DNA from: Eshraghiella sp045129695
Lineage (GTDB): Bacteria; Bacillota; Clostridia; Lachnospirales; Lachnospiraceae
Direction: 5' to 3'
DNA length: 64,000 bases
Assembly (NCBI GenBank): GCA_045129695.1
Contig: JBGVJZ010000012.1
Location: forward strand, 62,001-126,000
Part shown: positions 8,916 through 16,519 of the stretch, piece after piece
How positions within the stretch are numbered: the stretch's first letter is position 1
Layout: each line of letters begins with the position of its first letter
Position numbers and translations under genes: made by a program
Notes under the pieces: generated by a model
Database searches by the model: none
Told to the model about the DNA's origin: nothing
What the model saw: the letters and a program-made list of their open reading frames with translations, nothing else

Positions 8916-9639
8916 GGATTCCATATAGTAGAAATTATAGGTTTATTAATCACATCATACACAGAAGAGCAAATCGAATCTACATCATAGTAGAAATTAT
9001 AGGTTTATTAATCTCAATGACCAATTAGATAACACCAAAATCTACATCATAGTAGAAATTATAGGTTTATTAATCTTGTGAGTAGATATGATTTCGGTCA
9101 ATATCTACATCATAGTAGAAATTATAGGTTTATTAATCATTAATATGTTAGGCACATATGCTTTATCTACATCATAGTAGAAATTATAGGTTTATTAATC
9201 CTACATAAATACTCTCCTACTTAGGCGGATCTACATCATAGTAGAAATTATAGGTTTATTAATCCTTTAAAATCGTCTTTGAGTAGAACTGATCTACATC
9301 ATAGTAGAAATTATAGGTTTATTAATCGATATTGTATTGATATGAAATACTTAAATCTACATCATAGTAGAAATTATAGGTTTATTAATCATCAGTACCG
9401 TTGCAGTATCCGCACCATCTACATCATAGTAGAAATTATAGGTTTATTAATCAATGTCAATGGGTATCAACTAATTTTTATCTACATCATAGTAGAAATT
9501 ATAGGTTTATTAATCCAATATAATATCCGTATAACTCAATTATCTACATCATAGTAGAAATTATAGGTTTATTAATCCTATATCAACCAAGCAACAAAAC
9601 AACATCTACATCATAGTAGAAATTATAGGTTTATTAATC
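8916..9639 (-). CRISPR. Type V-A CRISPR array, 12 repeats and 11 spacers
   Basis: Eleven identical 36-base repeats start at 8978, 9040, 9103, 9165, 9229, 9292, 9355, 9417, 9480, 9542 and 9604, plus one degenerate repeat at 8916-8951. Spacers are 26-28 bases. Read on the minus strand the repeat ends in TTTCTACTATGATGTAGAT, the Cas12a crRNA handle (stem UCUAC/GUAGA), so crRNAs are made from the minus strand, co-directional with the cas genes. The degenerate copy has lost the handle-side 9 bases and marks the distal end, placing the leader at the cas2 side. No spacer shows an obvious seed-aligned match inside this window. Confidence 0.98.
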
Positions 9640-9765
9640 CCGTACACTGGCATATTTACCAAAAAAGAGGGATTAAACTATTTGAACATTTTAATTTTTT
9701 GTCAATTTTGCACATTTTCATAATTAAGAAACCTTTATTTCAAAAATAAAGACTTAGGTTTGCAA
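9640..9765 (-). promoter_or_regulatory. CRISPR leader region between cas2 and the array
   Basis: An AT-rich 126-base stretch between the cas2 stop codon and the leader-proximal repeat. It contains an inverted repeat CTTTATTT/AAATAAAG (9733-9751), possibly a weak terminator for the cas operon. It is placed where a leader with the array promoter is expected, because the opposite end carries the degenerate repeat. No clear -35/-10 pair was chosen. Confidence 0.6.
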
Positions 9766-10038
9766 CTATATTACCACTAAATCATTAATATCATTAGCGG
9801 CATAACCCATTTTAATAGTTTTGCACCAATTAGATAAAATAAATATTACAACACTATCACGTTGATCAAATCTTTTTTCAAACCTATTTTTTATTTCATT
9901 AACTATATTATCCAACGCTCTCTCACTATTGTCAATTTCAAAAACCGAGTATTGAATACGATGTCCATAACGTTCTAAATACTTGGAAAACTTTGTTCTC
10001 AATTTATCATTAGAAATATCATAGCTTATTATAATCAT
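9766..10038 (-). CDS. cas2: CRISPR-associated endonuclease Cas2
   Basis: Cas2 is the dimeric, ferredoxin-fold core of the Cas1-Cas2 integrase that inserts new spacers. The protein starts MIIISYDISND, with the family's first-strand Asp at about residue 7, and continues with the conserved RTKFSKYLERYGHRIQYSVF block, ending after about 90 residues, the usual size. I chose the ATG at 10038, which follows AAGGTGGTGG, rather than a GTG four codons earlier. It is 13 bases after cas1, in the same operon. Confidence 0.95.
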   Translation of the reverse strand: MIIISYDISNDKLRTKFSKYLERYGHRIQYSVFEIDNSERALDNIVNEIKNRFEKRFDQRDSVVIFILSNWCKTIKMGYAANDINDLVVI

Positions 10039-10051
10039 CAAATCCACCACC

Positions 10052-11017
10052 TTATTGATACAGGTACTCTGGGAACTCAGAAATTTCTTTATCTTTCATA
10101 AAGCAACGGTAATAGCTTCTAATATATAGGAAAATTTCCTCCTTATACTCCAATATTTCATTCAAAAAAATGCTTGTATAATGAGAAGAATTTTTAAATT
10201 CCAGTTGCCATTGTTCTCCAACCTTAACAAAATCACTTTCTTTAAATTGTTCAAGCTGTATTCCGGTCCTAACTTTCCAGTCTATAATAACTCTGAATGG
10301 CTCAACAATGTCACACACCAAAGACTTTCTCATGTAAAAATTGGTATGCAAAACTCCCTGATATGTATCAAATCCAAAGACCTGTAAAATTGCATCAATA
10401 AAGTTAAACAAAATGGTATAACCTATATCCAATAAAGAATTAATATAATCGAATTTTATTCTAGGTTTACGACCTTTCCAATTAATTCGATTGAAAATGC
10501 GAGCGAAATACACTTTTGCAGCATTTCCTTCAATTGCCAGCAAATTACTACCTTCAAACTTTTCCTCATTTAACTGTTTTAGATAGCTATCCAAAATAGC
10601 AATACCCTCTTTAACATCCGGTGTCTTGTTCCGAATTTTTGATAAAACACTTCGTTCATTTGCAATCTTATTACATATTAACTTCTGAGCAATATCTCCA
10701 CTCGAATACGCATACTGCTTTCTATGCAAAATTGTATTTCCCTCCATCTTTGCATCCAGTATTGCATACAATTTTAGTCCAATAGAAGTAAAACATATGG
10801 AAAATCCGTACTTTTTTGCCCTTCTAATTAATCCGGTAGTAATAGTTGTATCGCCAATCACAAATACCATAAATACTCTATGACATGTGTGCTGATATTT
10901 AAGCTCTCCTGCTTTAGATGTAATTAAAATATTATCATTTCTAAAGGACATTTTGTCTCCCCAAGCCGGAGTATACACTATTATCTGTTTTTTAGAAAAA
11001 TCATTAATATCTAACAT
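10052..11017 (-). CDS. cas1: CRISPR-associated integrase Cas1 (type V-A)
   Basis: Cas1 catalyses spacer integration as a complex with Cas2. The 321-residue protein has the N-terminal beta domain and the alpha-helical catalytic domain. The metal-site residues are Glu about 163 (AIEGNAAKVYF), His about 224 (GVLHTNFY) and Asp about 236 with Glu 239 (CDIVEPFR). All catalytic positions are present, so Cas1 looks intact. Its ATG overlaps the stop codon of the cas4 C-terminal remnant (TAATG), the arrangement expected in an undamaged cas4-cas1 operon. Confidence 0.97.
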   Translation of the reverse strand: MLDINDFSKKQIIVYTPAWGDKMSFRNDNILITSKAGELKYQHTCHRVFMVFVIGDTTITTGLIRRAKKYGFSICFTSIGLKLYAILDAKMEGNTILHRKQYAYSSGDIAQKLICNKIANERSVLSKIRNKTPDVKEGIAILDSYLKQLNEEKFEGSNLLAIEGNAAKVYFARIFNRINWKGRKPRIKFDYINSLLDIGYTILFNFIDAILQVFGFDTYQGVLHTNFYMRKSLVCDIVEPFRVIIDWKVRTGIQLEQFKESDFVKVGEQWQLEFKNSSHYTSIFLNEILEYKEEIFLYIRSYYRCFMKDKEISEFPEYLYQ

Positions 11018-11399
11018 TACCCCTCCAAAATCGTCTTATCACAAGCAGGTTCATATATACAGTGCATACATTTCTCTTTGTTTGTCTGAACAAACTCCTC
11101 CATTGAAAAGCTTCTTATATTTTCTTTTTTCGCTCTCTGAGCAGACATTTTTCAATGTCAAACATGTCAATTTTCCCTATAAGCCCCAGCTCTTCACAAT
11201 ACACATCATATCCCATTAGGATTTTTTTAGCAGTTGTATATGTACCGGTATCAATTTTTTCGTGGGCATAAGTGCCATTAATCTGTTCTTTTCGCTGATA
11301 TGTAGTTTTATCCCTGTCTCCATATAAATTATGAAAATATATGGAGGCAGGACAAAATATAAAATCATTAATTTGTGTTATTTTTATTAAATCTTCCAT
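11017..11399 (-). pseudogene. cas4: Broken cas4: frameshift and loss of the central segment
   Basis: Cas4 is a RecB-like Fe-S nuclease that trims prespacers and selects those with the correct PAM. The first reading frame (94 codons from ATG 11399, stop at 11115) holds Cys16 (FIFCPAS), the His motif (YAHEKID), the Asp motif (GKIDMFDI) and RERKKK, likely the ExK. It then hits a stop in an A-rich stretch. The last part continues in another frame (about 11148-11017), carrying KCMHCIYEPAC with the three remaining cluster cysteines. Both parts total about 137 residues against about 190 for type V-A Cas4 as I recall the family. The missing middle normally holds the Q-x3-Y nuclease motif. The start overlaps the cas12a stop. 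Confidence 0.85.
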
Positions 11400-14300
11400 T
11401 ATCTTTGAACATATTCAAGCCATTCTTTATTCTTAGGATAAATCATAGCCTTATCTAACGCTTCTTCATCTGTTTGCTTAATTACATTTATTGCGTATAA
11501 TGCTTTTCTTGCAATATTGTATGCTCCATTTGCATCTGCATTATGAGGTAATTTAGAATTTTCTGTATTTTTTCTACTATCAAAAAATTCACCATTCTCA
11601 TCTTTTACAGGAGAAATTATATAATCAACTTCAATGTTTCTTGTTTCACTGTTTCTCATCTGTAAAGTAAGTGCAAATAATTTTATTAATGCTGCAAAAA
11701 ATTCTTTCTTATTTTGAACTAATATCTGTTCTTTTAAATCTTCATTCAAAATAATATTATAGTCCGCAAACAAATTTTTAAATTCATCTGTTAGTAATAC
11801 CTTTTTAGAATCAAAAATATTATTTTTCTCCGGATTACGGAAATTGACAATCCTATCACCATATGTACATACTGTCCATTCCTTTCTCTTGCACATTGAA
11901 CCCTTAGGAAAATTATCATAATTAAATGTGAATTCAAAAAATGCCTCTGCTGAATTATACTTAATTGAATCAAATCGACCAAAAAAGTCTTTTGCTATAC
12001 TCATACTCATATTTGATTTTGGTTTCAGTAAATCCACAAATCCGGTTACCGGGTCAATATTACTTGTAAGCCAAGCGGGAACATACATAATAAATCCATC
12101 CTGCTTTGGTTTATCTAAATTCCCCGGTTTATTAGTTAACTGATAGGCATTTAATAAACCTCCGTCCTCTTCTGCCGAAATTTTTTTATCAACTAAATAT
12201 GCCAGTTTCTCCGTTAACATTTTTTCAAACTTCTGGTAAACTTCTTTTTCAACTTTACGTCTGGAATTTTTAAATCCACCATTTAAGTCCTCCAATGCTA
12301 CAACAGCATCATATTTAACCACTAATTCACAAATCTTATGAATCACCTGGCTTAAATAGCCTTCTTTTAACTCCTTAATATTCTCAATTGTCGTCCAGTC
12401 CTGCTTTGATTTTTTTCGTCCATTTTCCTTTTCTTCCAGCAATTTATGATAATTCGTTTTATGGGTTACATCATTACATTGTGTTACAATTTCATTCATT
12501 GAATATTGCTCAATTATTTCACCATTTTCATTTATCACAGAAATATATAAGAGGTGTCTCTCTCCTCGGTCAATACCAATTATATAGTTAAAATCGCAAT
12601 CTTTAATTACCCTTCTTACTGCATGATTAATACTAAATACATTATCCGCTTTAAAATTCAGTGTTATAGGTAAATGCAGATAATACTGATTCTCCATATA
12701 CCTTTTATCTTTGTATAAGTCAAACCTAAACACGCTCTCCTTTTTAGGATTATCCGGATTTTTATTGGAAATTGGTTTCCCCGCTGGATGTTCAGGGCGT
12801 TCCTTTTTCAAGCTTGCCTTTCGATAGAACATCTCTGCTTTTCCATTTAACTGATATACAACATCGGATAAATTCCTCTCATCAAACAACATTCTAAAAT
12901 ACAACGTGTGAAGATTTGGAGTTCCTTTGCTGTATGGAGAGAAATCTTTGTTGTAAATTTCATAAAGATAAAGCTGACCTGTTTCAACCATTTCTTCTAT
13001 ATATTTCTTAGATACATTTTTGAACGAAATGGAATAGCCTTGCTCCTTGACATCTTTAAAAAACTCTCCTATGTCCCTGTATGCGTCTGTTGGTTTAAAC
13101 GTAAAGCTAAAATTTTTCCAATCTTCATGTTTTTCAATCGACTCTTTATAAAAATTAATCATTTTATGACAGTCATCAATATTAAAATTTACTCCTTTTT
13201 TAAATGTTTCATTTTTTCGTATTTTCAGTATTTCTGAAGATGGATTAAAATAATCAATATTAGAATTAGCAAAAAATACTTTTGGCAACATTTTATTTGG
13301 TCCCGGAAGCAATTTATATTCTATTTTTTCATAATAATCTTCACCATCTTCATATGGGTAATCTACAAAGACTTTATTGTTGGACTTGTCCATTATTGCA
13401 AGATAATATGTATCATTCTTTCGCAACAAGACAGTACGATAATCACGCTCTTTGTTTTTATCCCAACCTCCTAACAACTGTGGATTTTCAAAATTTAATT
13501 TTATCTTATCTTTGGAGTATGGTTTCTTAGTTACATAATTTCTTACTTTATCATAGAGCTTGTCCACATTGACAATTTCATGATATAACGGTAAAAATTG
13601 TCCATAAAAAACTTCATCTTTATATTCTTCTTTTCCTGTTCCCAAAAGCATCTTTAAGAAATGCTCCAATTCTTTTATAGAATCAAGAAATTTTTTGATA
13701 CCGCCAATTGCTTCATCATCTTTGCATAATTTTTTGTCTGAATCATATTCATTAGAAACTAATGCTTCAATTGCTGCATAGTTTTCATTTATTTCATTAC
13801 AATATCTTATCACCTCTGATTTTATATAATCTCCTGCTTCAATTGAATTTTCAGCAGTAGAATTTCCATATGTACAAAGGTCTGTAAGTGAAAAACTCTT
13901 TACTGCCTTAAACGCTTTTTTTCTATCTTCTCTATATTTTTCTGTATCCTTATTCTTCACCTTGCTATTCTGGTCATATTCCTGTTCCCAACCAAATCCA
14001 ATCACACTCCAATCATCAAATAACGCTTGCGATAATTGTGTAACATGGCTTCCATTCAGTACATATATCCCATTAAAATCAAATGTTTTAAAATCATCAA
14101 ACAATTTTACAAGATCTGTAATTATAGATTCTATTCTTCTGTCATCTTCGACAGTACCACTATAAAATTTTTTAATTGAATTTAGAACTTCTTTATCATC
14201 TGTGAATTGCTCCGGCATAAAAGAAACGCTCTCTGAATCACTTAAAATCTGCTTAAAAAGTGGTTTTAAATATGGCAATCTATTCTTTTTATCTGCAACC

Positions 14301-15091
14301 TGATTATATAAATTAACATATTGATTGATTCCTTTTATCATTACCCCATCGCTCATAGTATATCCGCCAATCAATTCATTATATCTATTAATTCCCTTTT
14401 GGGACAAAACAAGATTATATGATCTGACTTCAAACATAGCGTCAATGTGGACAGATATTAAATCCTTGTAATCTTCGTCCACCTGCTGCATTTCTTTAGT
14501 AAGAACACTTCTGATTTTGCAATATGACTTAATATTATCTAAGAATTTAGGTAAATTAACATTAATACATCTATGTGCTATTCCGGTGCTTTTGGCTTCA
14601 ACTGTGTATAAATTTTCTCTATTTTTGTTAAAATTACTAAAATAAGTTGTGAAATCATCAAACTGTGCAATAACACTTCTATCTTCTTCATTTTCAAAAT
14701 AATTCGGAAGCAATTTTTTAATCATATCAGCCTTAAACAACTTATTAAATCTCTTATCTGATGTAAATGCCTTACCAATTTGTTTTCTAAGTTTACCTTC
14801 TTCTTCTTCCATTTTCTTGCTTTCAGCAGTATCTTTGCCAGTTTTATAATACAATTCTGCAAAAGGCTCCAATCCTTCAAGTTCAAAATTAAATAAAACC
14901 GAATCAATAAATTCTTTATGATATTCATCCACTAATTCTTTTACCTTTTGATAGCTATCCGCTCTTTCTTCATCCTCCTGTAGCAATAATTTTTTATTGA
15001 AGTTTTCTTCCGTTGCACCTACAGGCTTCAGACGAAATCTTAATGTCTTGGATAATGAGTAGTTCCTTTTAAATTTGGTTATTTTCTTCAT
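11399..15091 (-). CDS. cas12a: Cas12a (Cpf1) RNA-guided DNA endonuclease, type V-A effector
   Basis: A 1230-residue Cas12a that processes its own crRNA and cuts DNA next to a T-rich PAM. RuvC residues are Asp841 (GIDRGER), Glu934 (ALEDLN) and Asp1186 (NADANGAY). The Nuc-domain Arg is Arg1146 (LQMRNS) and the bridge-helix Trp is Trp899 (DWTTIENIKEL). His806 in LHLPIT matches the crRNA-processing His. PAM-contact residues of the Lachnospiraceae enzyme are conserved: GGWDKNKERDY (Gly541, Lys547, Tyr551) and PGPNK (Lys600), so a TTTV PAM is expected. No truncation is seen. SD GGAGGG lies ahead of the ATG. The stop overlaps the cas4 start. The gene is visibly more AT-rich than the flanking metabolic genes. 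Confidence 0.98.
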   Translation of the reverse strand: MKKITKFKRNYSLSKTLRFRLKPVGATEENFNKKLLLQEDEERADSYQKVKELVDEYHKEFIDSVLFNFELEGLEPFAELYYKTGKDTAESKKMEEEEGKLRKQIGKAFTSDKRFNKLFKADMIKKLLPNYFENEEDRSVIAQFDDFTTYFSNFNKNRENLYTVEAKSTGIAHRCINVNLPKFLDNIKSYCKIRSVLTKEMQQVDEDYKDLISVHIDAMFEVRSYNLVLSQKGINRYNELIGGYTMSDGVMIKGINQYVNLYNQVADKKNRLPYLKPLFKQILSDSESVSFMPEQFTDDKEVLNSIKKFYSGTVEDDRRIESIITDLVKLFDDFKTFDFNGIYVLNGSHVTQLSQALFDDWSVIGFGWEQEYDQNSKVKNKDTEKYREDRKKAFKAVKSFSLTDLCTYGNSTAENSIEAGDYIKSEVIRYCNEINENYAAIEALVSNEYDSDKKLCKDDEAIGGIKKFLDSIKELEHFLKMLLGTGKEEYKDEVFYGQFLPLYHEIVNVDKLYDKVRNYVTKKPYSKDKIKLNFENPQLLGGWDKNKERDYRTVLLRKNDTYYLAIMDKSNNKVFVDYPYEDGEDYYEKIEYKLLPGPNKMLPKVFFANSNIDYFNPSSEILKIRKNETFKKGVNFNIDDCHKMINFYKESIEKHEDWKNFSFTFKPTDAYRDIGEFFKDVKEQGYSISFKNVSKKYIEEMVETGQLYLYEIYNKDFSPYSKGTPNLHTLYFRMLFDERNLSDVVYQLNGKAEMFYRKASLKKERPEHPAGKPISNKNPDNPKKESVFRFDLYKDKRYMENQYYLHLPITLNFKADNVFSINHAVRRVIKDCDFNYIIGIDRGERHLLYISVINENGEIIEQYSMNEIVTQCNDVTHKTNYHKLLEEKENGRKKSKQDWTTIENIKELKEGYLSQVIHKICELVVKYDAVVALEDLNGGFKNSRRKVEKEVYQKFEKMLTEKLAYLVDKKISAEEDGGLLNAYQLTNKPGNLDKPKQDGFIMYVPAWLTSNIDPVTGFVDLLKPKSNMSMSIAKDFFGRFDSIKYNSAEAFFEFTFNYDNFPKGSMCKRKEWTVCTYGDRIVNFRNPEKNNIFDSKKVLLTDEFKNLFADYNIILNEDLKEQILVQNKKEFFAALIKLFALTLQMRNSETRNIEVDYIISPVKDENGEFFDSRKNTENSKLPHNADANGAYNIARKALYAINVIKQTDEEALDKAMIYPKNKEWLEYVQR

Positions 15092-15104
15092 TACGTTCCC
15101 TCCG

Positions 15105-15121
15105 TTTATAGTTATTTACAT
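15105..15121 (+). promoter_or_regulatory. Predicted Cas12a binding site (TTTA PAM plus 13-bp seed target) at the cas12a start of transcription
   Basis: TTTA at 15105-15108 is directly followed by TAGTTATTTACAT (15109-15121), identical to the first 13 guide bases of the crRNA-like gene at 15199. The next bases (AAGCTCA) do not match the guide (TTCTATT). The site covers about +1 to +13 of the predicted cas12a transcript and sits just before the ribosome binding site, so an effector bound here should block transcription. A match this short is below what Cas12a generally needs for cleavage. Confidence 0.8.
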
Positions 15122-15127
15122 AAGCTC

Positions 15128-15156
15128 ACAATATCATTACTAATAAAGTTTGTCAA
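15128..15156 (-). promoter_or_regulatory. Sigma-A promoter of the cas12a operon
   Basis: On the minus strand a perfect -35 TTGACA (15151-15156) is separated by 17 bases from -10 TATTGT (15128-15133). The transcript would begin near 15121, about 30 bases before the cas12a ATG. Overlapping stop/start codons suggest this promoter drives cas12a, cas4, cas1 and cas2 together. Confidence 0.8.
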
Positions 15157-15183
15157 CAATATATTTTCTTTATTTTGTTTTTG

Positions 15184-15192
15184 TGTTATAGT
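15184..15192 (+). promoter_or_regulatory. Extended -10 promoter of the crRNA-like gene
   Basis: TGTTATAGT fits an extended -10 element (TG-n-TATAGT). The -35 region is poor (TTTTCT at the right distance). Initiation 7 bases downstream, near 15199, would begin the RNA two bases ahead of the crRNA handle, so no processing of the 5' end may be needed. The element sits where the 5' half of a repeat would have been. Confidence 0.55.
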
Positions 15193-15198
15193 AATTAT

Positions 15199-15268
15199 GT
15201 AATTTCTACTATGTTGTAGATTAGTTATTTACATTTCTATTAAATGCGGTCTTTTGACCGTATTTATT
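15199..15268 (+). ncRNA. creR: Solitary crRNA-like RNA predicted to guide Cas12a to the cas12a promoter (creR-like)
   Basis: Bases 15201-15221 match the Cas12a handle of the array at 20 of 21 positions (core TTTCTACTATGTTGTAGAT; one A-to-T change in the loop, stem UCUAC/GUAGA intact). The guide begins at 15222 with TAGTTATTTACAT, which has an exact counterpart next to a TTTA PAM at the cas12a start of transcription, 113 bases away. Identity starts at guide base 1 and stops after base 13. A 10-bp hairpin (15242-15265, loop TTTT) follows and can end the RNA at about 70 bases. The symbol is used by analogy with Cas-regulating RNAs of other CRISPR-Cas systems. The 5' half of a normal repeat is not conserved. 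Confidence 0.8.
15242..15265 (+). terminator. Terminator hairpin of the crRNA-like gene
   Basis: AAATGCGGTC and GACCGTATTT pair over 10 bases (one G-U) around a TTTT loop. The stem itself ends in T-rich sequence (TATTTATT) although no long T run follows. It closes a small transcription unit that contains only the handle and a short guide. Confidence 0.6.
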
Positions 15269-15348
15269 AGGTTTATCAGGTTGTTGCTATGTATAATTTA
15301 CATCTTTTGATGTCCAATAAACCTCCCTTTTTCATTTCAAAAAACAAA

Positions 15349-15372
15349 AAAGAAGGTCTTTCAACCTTCTTT
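15349..15372 (-). terminator. Intrinsic terminator downstream of the DUF3990-like remnant
   Basis: AAAGAAGGT and ACCTTCTTT pair over 9 bases around a 6-base loop. On the minus strand the stem is followed by TTTGTTTTTTG. It ends transcripts coming from the remnant at 15448-15885 and insulates the cas12a promoter. Nothing further is recognisable between 15270 and 15447. Confidence 0.7.
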
Positions 15373-15447
15373 CCAATCTGTCCCAAAATATTTCGTCACT
15401 GCATACCCTTTTCACATTCCCGTAAAATTCCAAAAAATTGCCCACTT

Positions 15448-15885
15448 ACGCTAATAGAATCCCTGCTTCATAAGAACATTTCAAATAATCAGGATTACTA
15501 TAATATACATTAGTATTAAAATCTGATATTTCATCACTAATAAATGATGTAAATACATCAATAATTGCCTGAGCTACATCATTTTCTTCTGCTGTCGCCA
15601 ATACAAGTTGCTGATACACTCTCCCAATTGATGTTACCGGCGGAACAGCATACCTACATTTATCTGTTGTATTATATTTTCCGTTTTCTATTTTATACTG
15701 TTCTATCCATTCATCAGTCAAAATTCCAAATGGTATCGTCAGCCATTGGACCTTCCACAATATCATAATCATGTATCTGCCCATCACGACACTGAGCAAT
15801 AAAATCAAGCCACTCATCTGACATTTCATCAAATTTCAGGAAACTCTACTACTTCATTGCTTCCATGATACAAAACATTTTCCAT
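15448..15885 (-). pseudogene. Decayed DUF3990-like gene
   Basis: A good ribosome binding site (AGGAGA) precedes ATG 15885, which opens MENVLYHGSNEVVEFPEI and stops at once. In another frame follows FDEMSDEWLDFIAQCRDGQ then IHDYDIVEGPMADDTIWN, and in a third frame DEWIEQYKIENGKYNTTDKC continuing to ...KCSYEAGILLA. The order YHGS, then W-L-D-F-I, then DYDIV-GP-ADD is characteristic of DUF3990 proteins, whose fold I believe is related to ADP-ribosyltransferases. The centre is deleted and at least two frameshifts are needed, so no functional protein is expected. It sits next to the CRISPR locus, between that locus and housekeeping genes. Confidence 0.65.
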
Positions 15886-16103
15886 CACTTTCTCCTATAA
15901 ATAACATATTTTCATTAATAATTTTTCCAGTTATCTTTCCCCTCTCGAACTGATTTATTTATCTTATTTTAACATCTACAATCTATGCATTCAAGTATGC
16001 GTTTAATTTCTCCGTTCCTGACGATTATCCATATAATTATGAATTTTCATTTTAGCCTGCTTCCTGTCAAGCCACAATAATGACAGATAATAACATACAA
16101 AAA

Positions 16104-16124
16104 AACCAGCGATAAACGCTGGTT
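16104..16124 (-). terminator. Intrinsic terminator after the 126-residue membrane protein gene
   Basis: AACCAGCG/CGCTGGTT form an 8-bp stem with a 5-base loop, followed on the minus strand by a run of T (complement of 16096-16103). It ends the serC-serA-DUF1015-membrane protein unit. Between here and the DUF3990 remnant (15886-16095) I see no gene. Confidence 0.85.
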
Positions 16125-16126
16125 CT

Positions 16127-16507
16127 CTAGTCTTCTTTATCCTTATTTCCACTAAACAGTACTCTGAGTATAAGTCCTGCGCCGCCAACCATCATAACAA
16201 GCATAAGTATGTAACTAAAAAGATTGTCGTGAAAATAGAATCTTGTGTTCATAACTACTGATACAACAATAAGTGCCGCACCGATTCCCGTAAGAATCTT
16301 AGGCATCACCTTCTTAGGTGTGATAAACCACCAGAAAACACCTGCCAGCATCGGAATTACAACAACTCCGCCGTTGATGTTAACGCTTCCGAAATGAAAT
16401 CCGAAACCGGTAGTAACCACTACCTTACTGGAAAAAATATAGAATCCCACTGCAAGCATAACAAGTCCGATGATAAACATCAACAGTCCATTTTTCATTT
16501 TCTTCAT
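16127..16507 (-). CDS. Small membrane protein of unknown function
   Basis: A 126-residue protein with four predicted membrane segments (about 8-26, 45-63, 70-87 and 95-113) and a charged C-terminus (GNKDKED). The short loop GFGFHFGSVNINGG is rich in Gly. No domain is recognised. It is the last gene of the serine-biosynthesis unit, 12 bases after the DUF1015 gene, and is followed by an intrinsic terminator, so it is probably co-transcribed. Start chosen at 16507 with GGAG 8 bases upstream. Confidence 0.75.
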   Translation of the reverse strand: MKKMKNGLLMFIIGLVMLAVGFYIFSSKVVVTTGFGFHFGSVNINGGVVVIPMLAGVFWWFITPKKVMPKILTGIGAALIVVSVVMNTRFYFHDNLFSYILMLVMMVGGAGLILRVLFSGNKDKED

Positions 16508-16519
16508 TCGTTATCACTC

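Noticed and set aside
9265..9291. Spacer sharing AAAATCGTCTT with the cas4/cas1 junction (11027-11037)
   Set aside because: Only 11 bases, located at guide positions 13-23, outside the seed; most likely chance in AT-rich DNA, so not self-targeting.
9279..9554. A 91-codon plus-strand open frame with repeated peptide units
   Set aside because: It is made of CRISPR repeats and spacers; the repeated peptide reflects the 36-base repeats and is not a gene.
11017..11148. A separate small gene MSAQRAKKENIRS… between cas4 and cas1
   Set aside because: Its sequence is the Cys-rich C-terminus of Cas4; it is read as part of the broken cas4, not an independent gene.
15222..15234. TAGTTATTTACAT pair as an ordinary protein operator (direct repeat)
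   Set aside because: One copy begins exactly at the first base after a crRNA handle and the other exactly at the first base after a TTTA PAM; a protein operator would not predict either boundary, though it cannot be wholly excluded.
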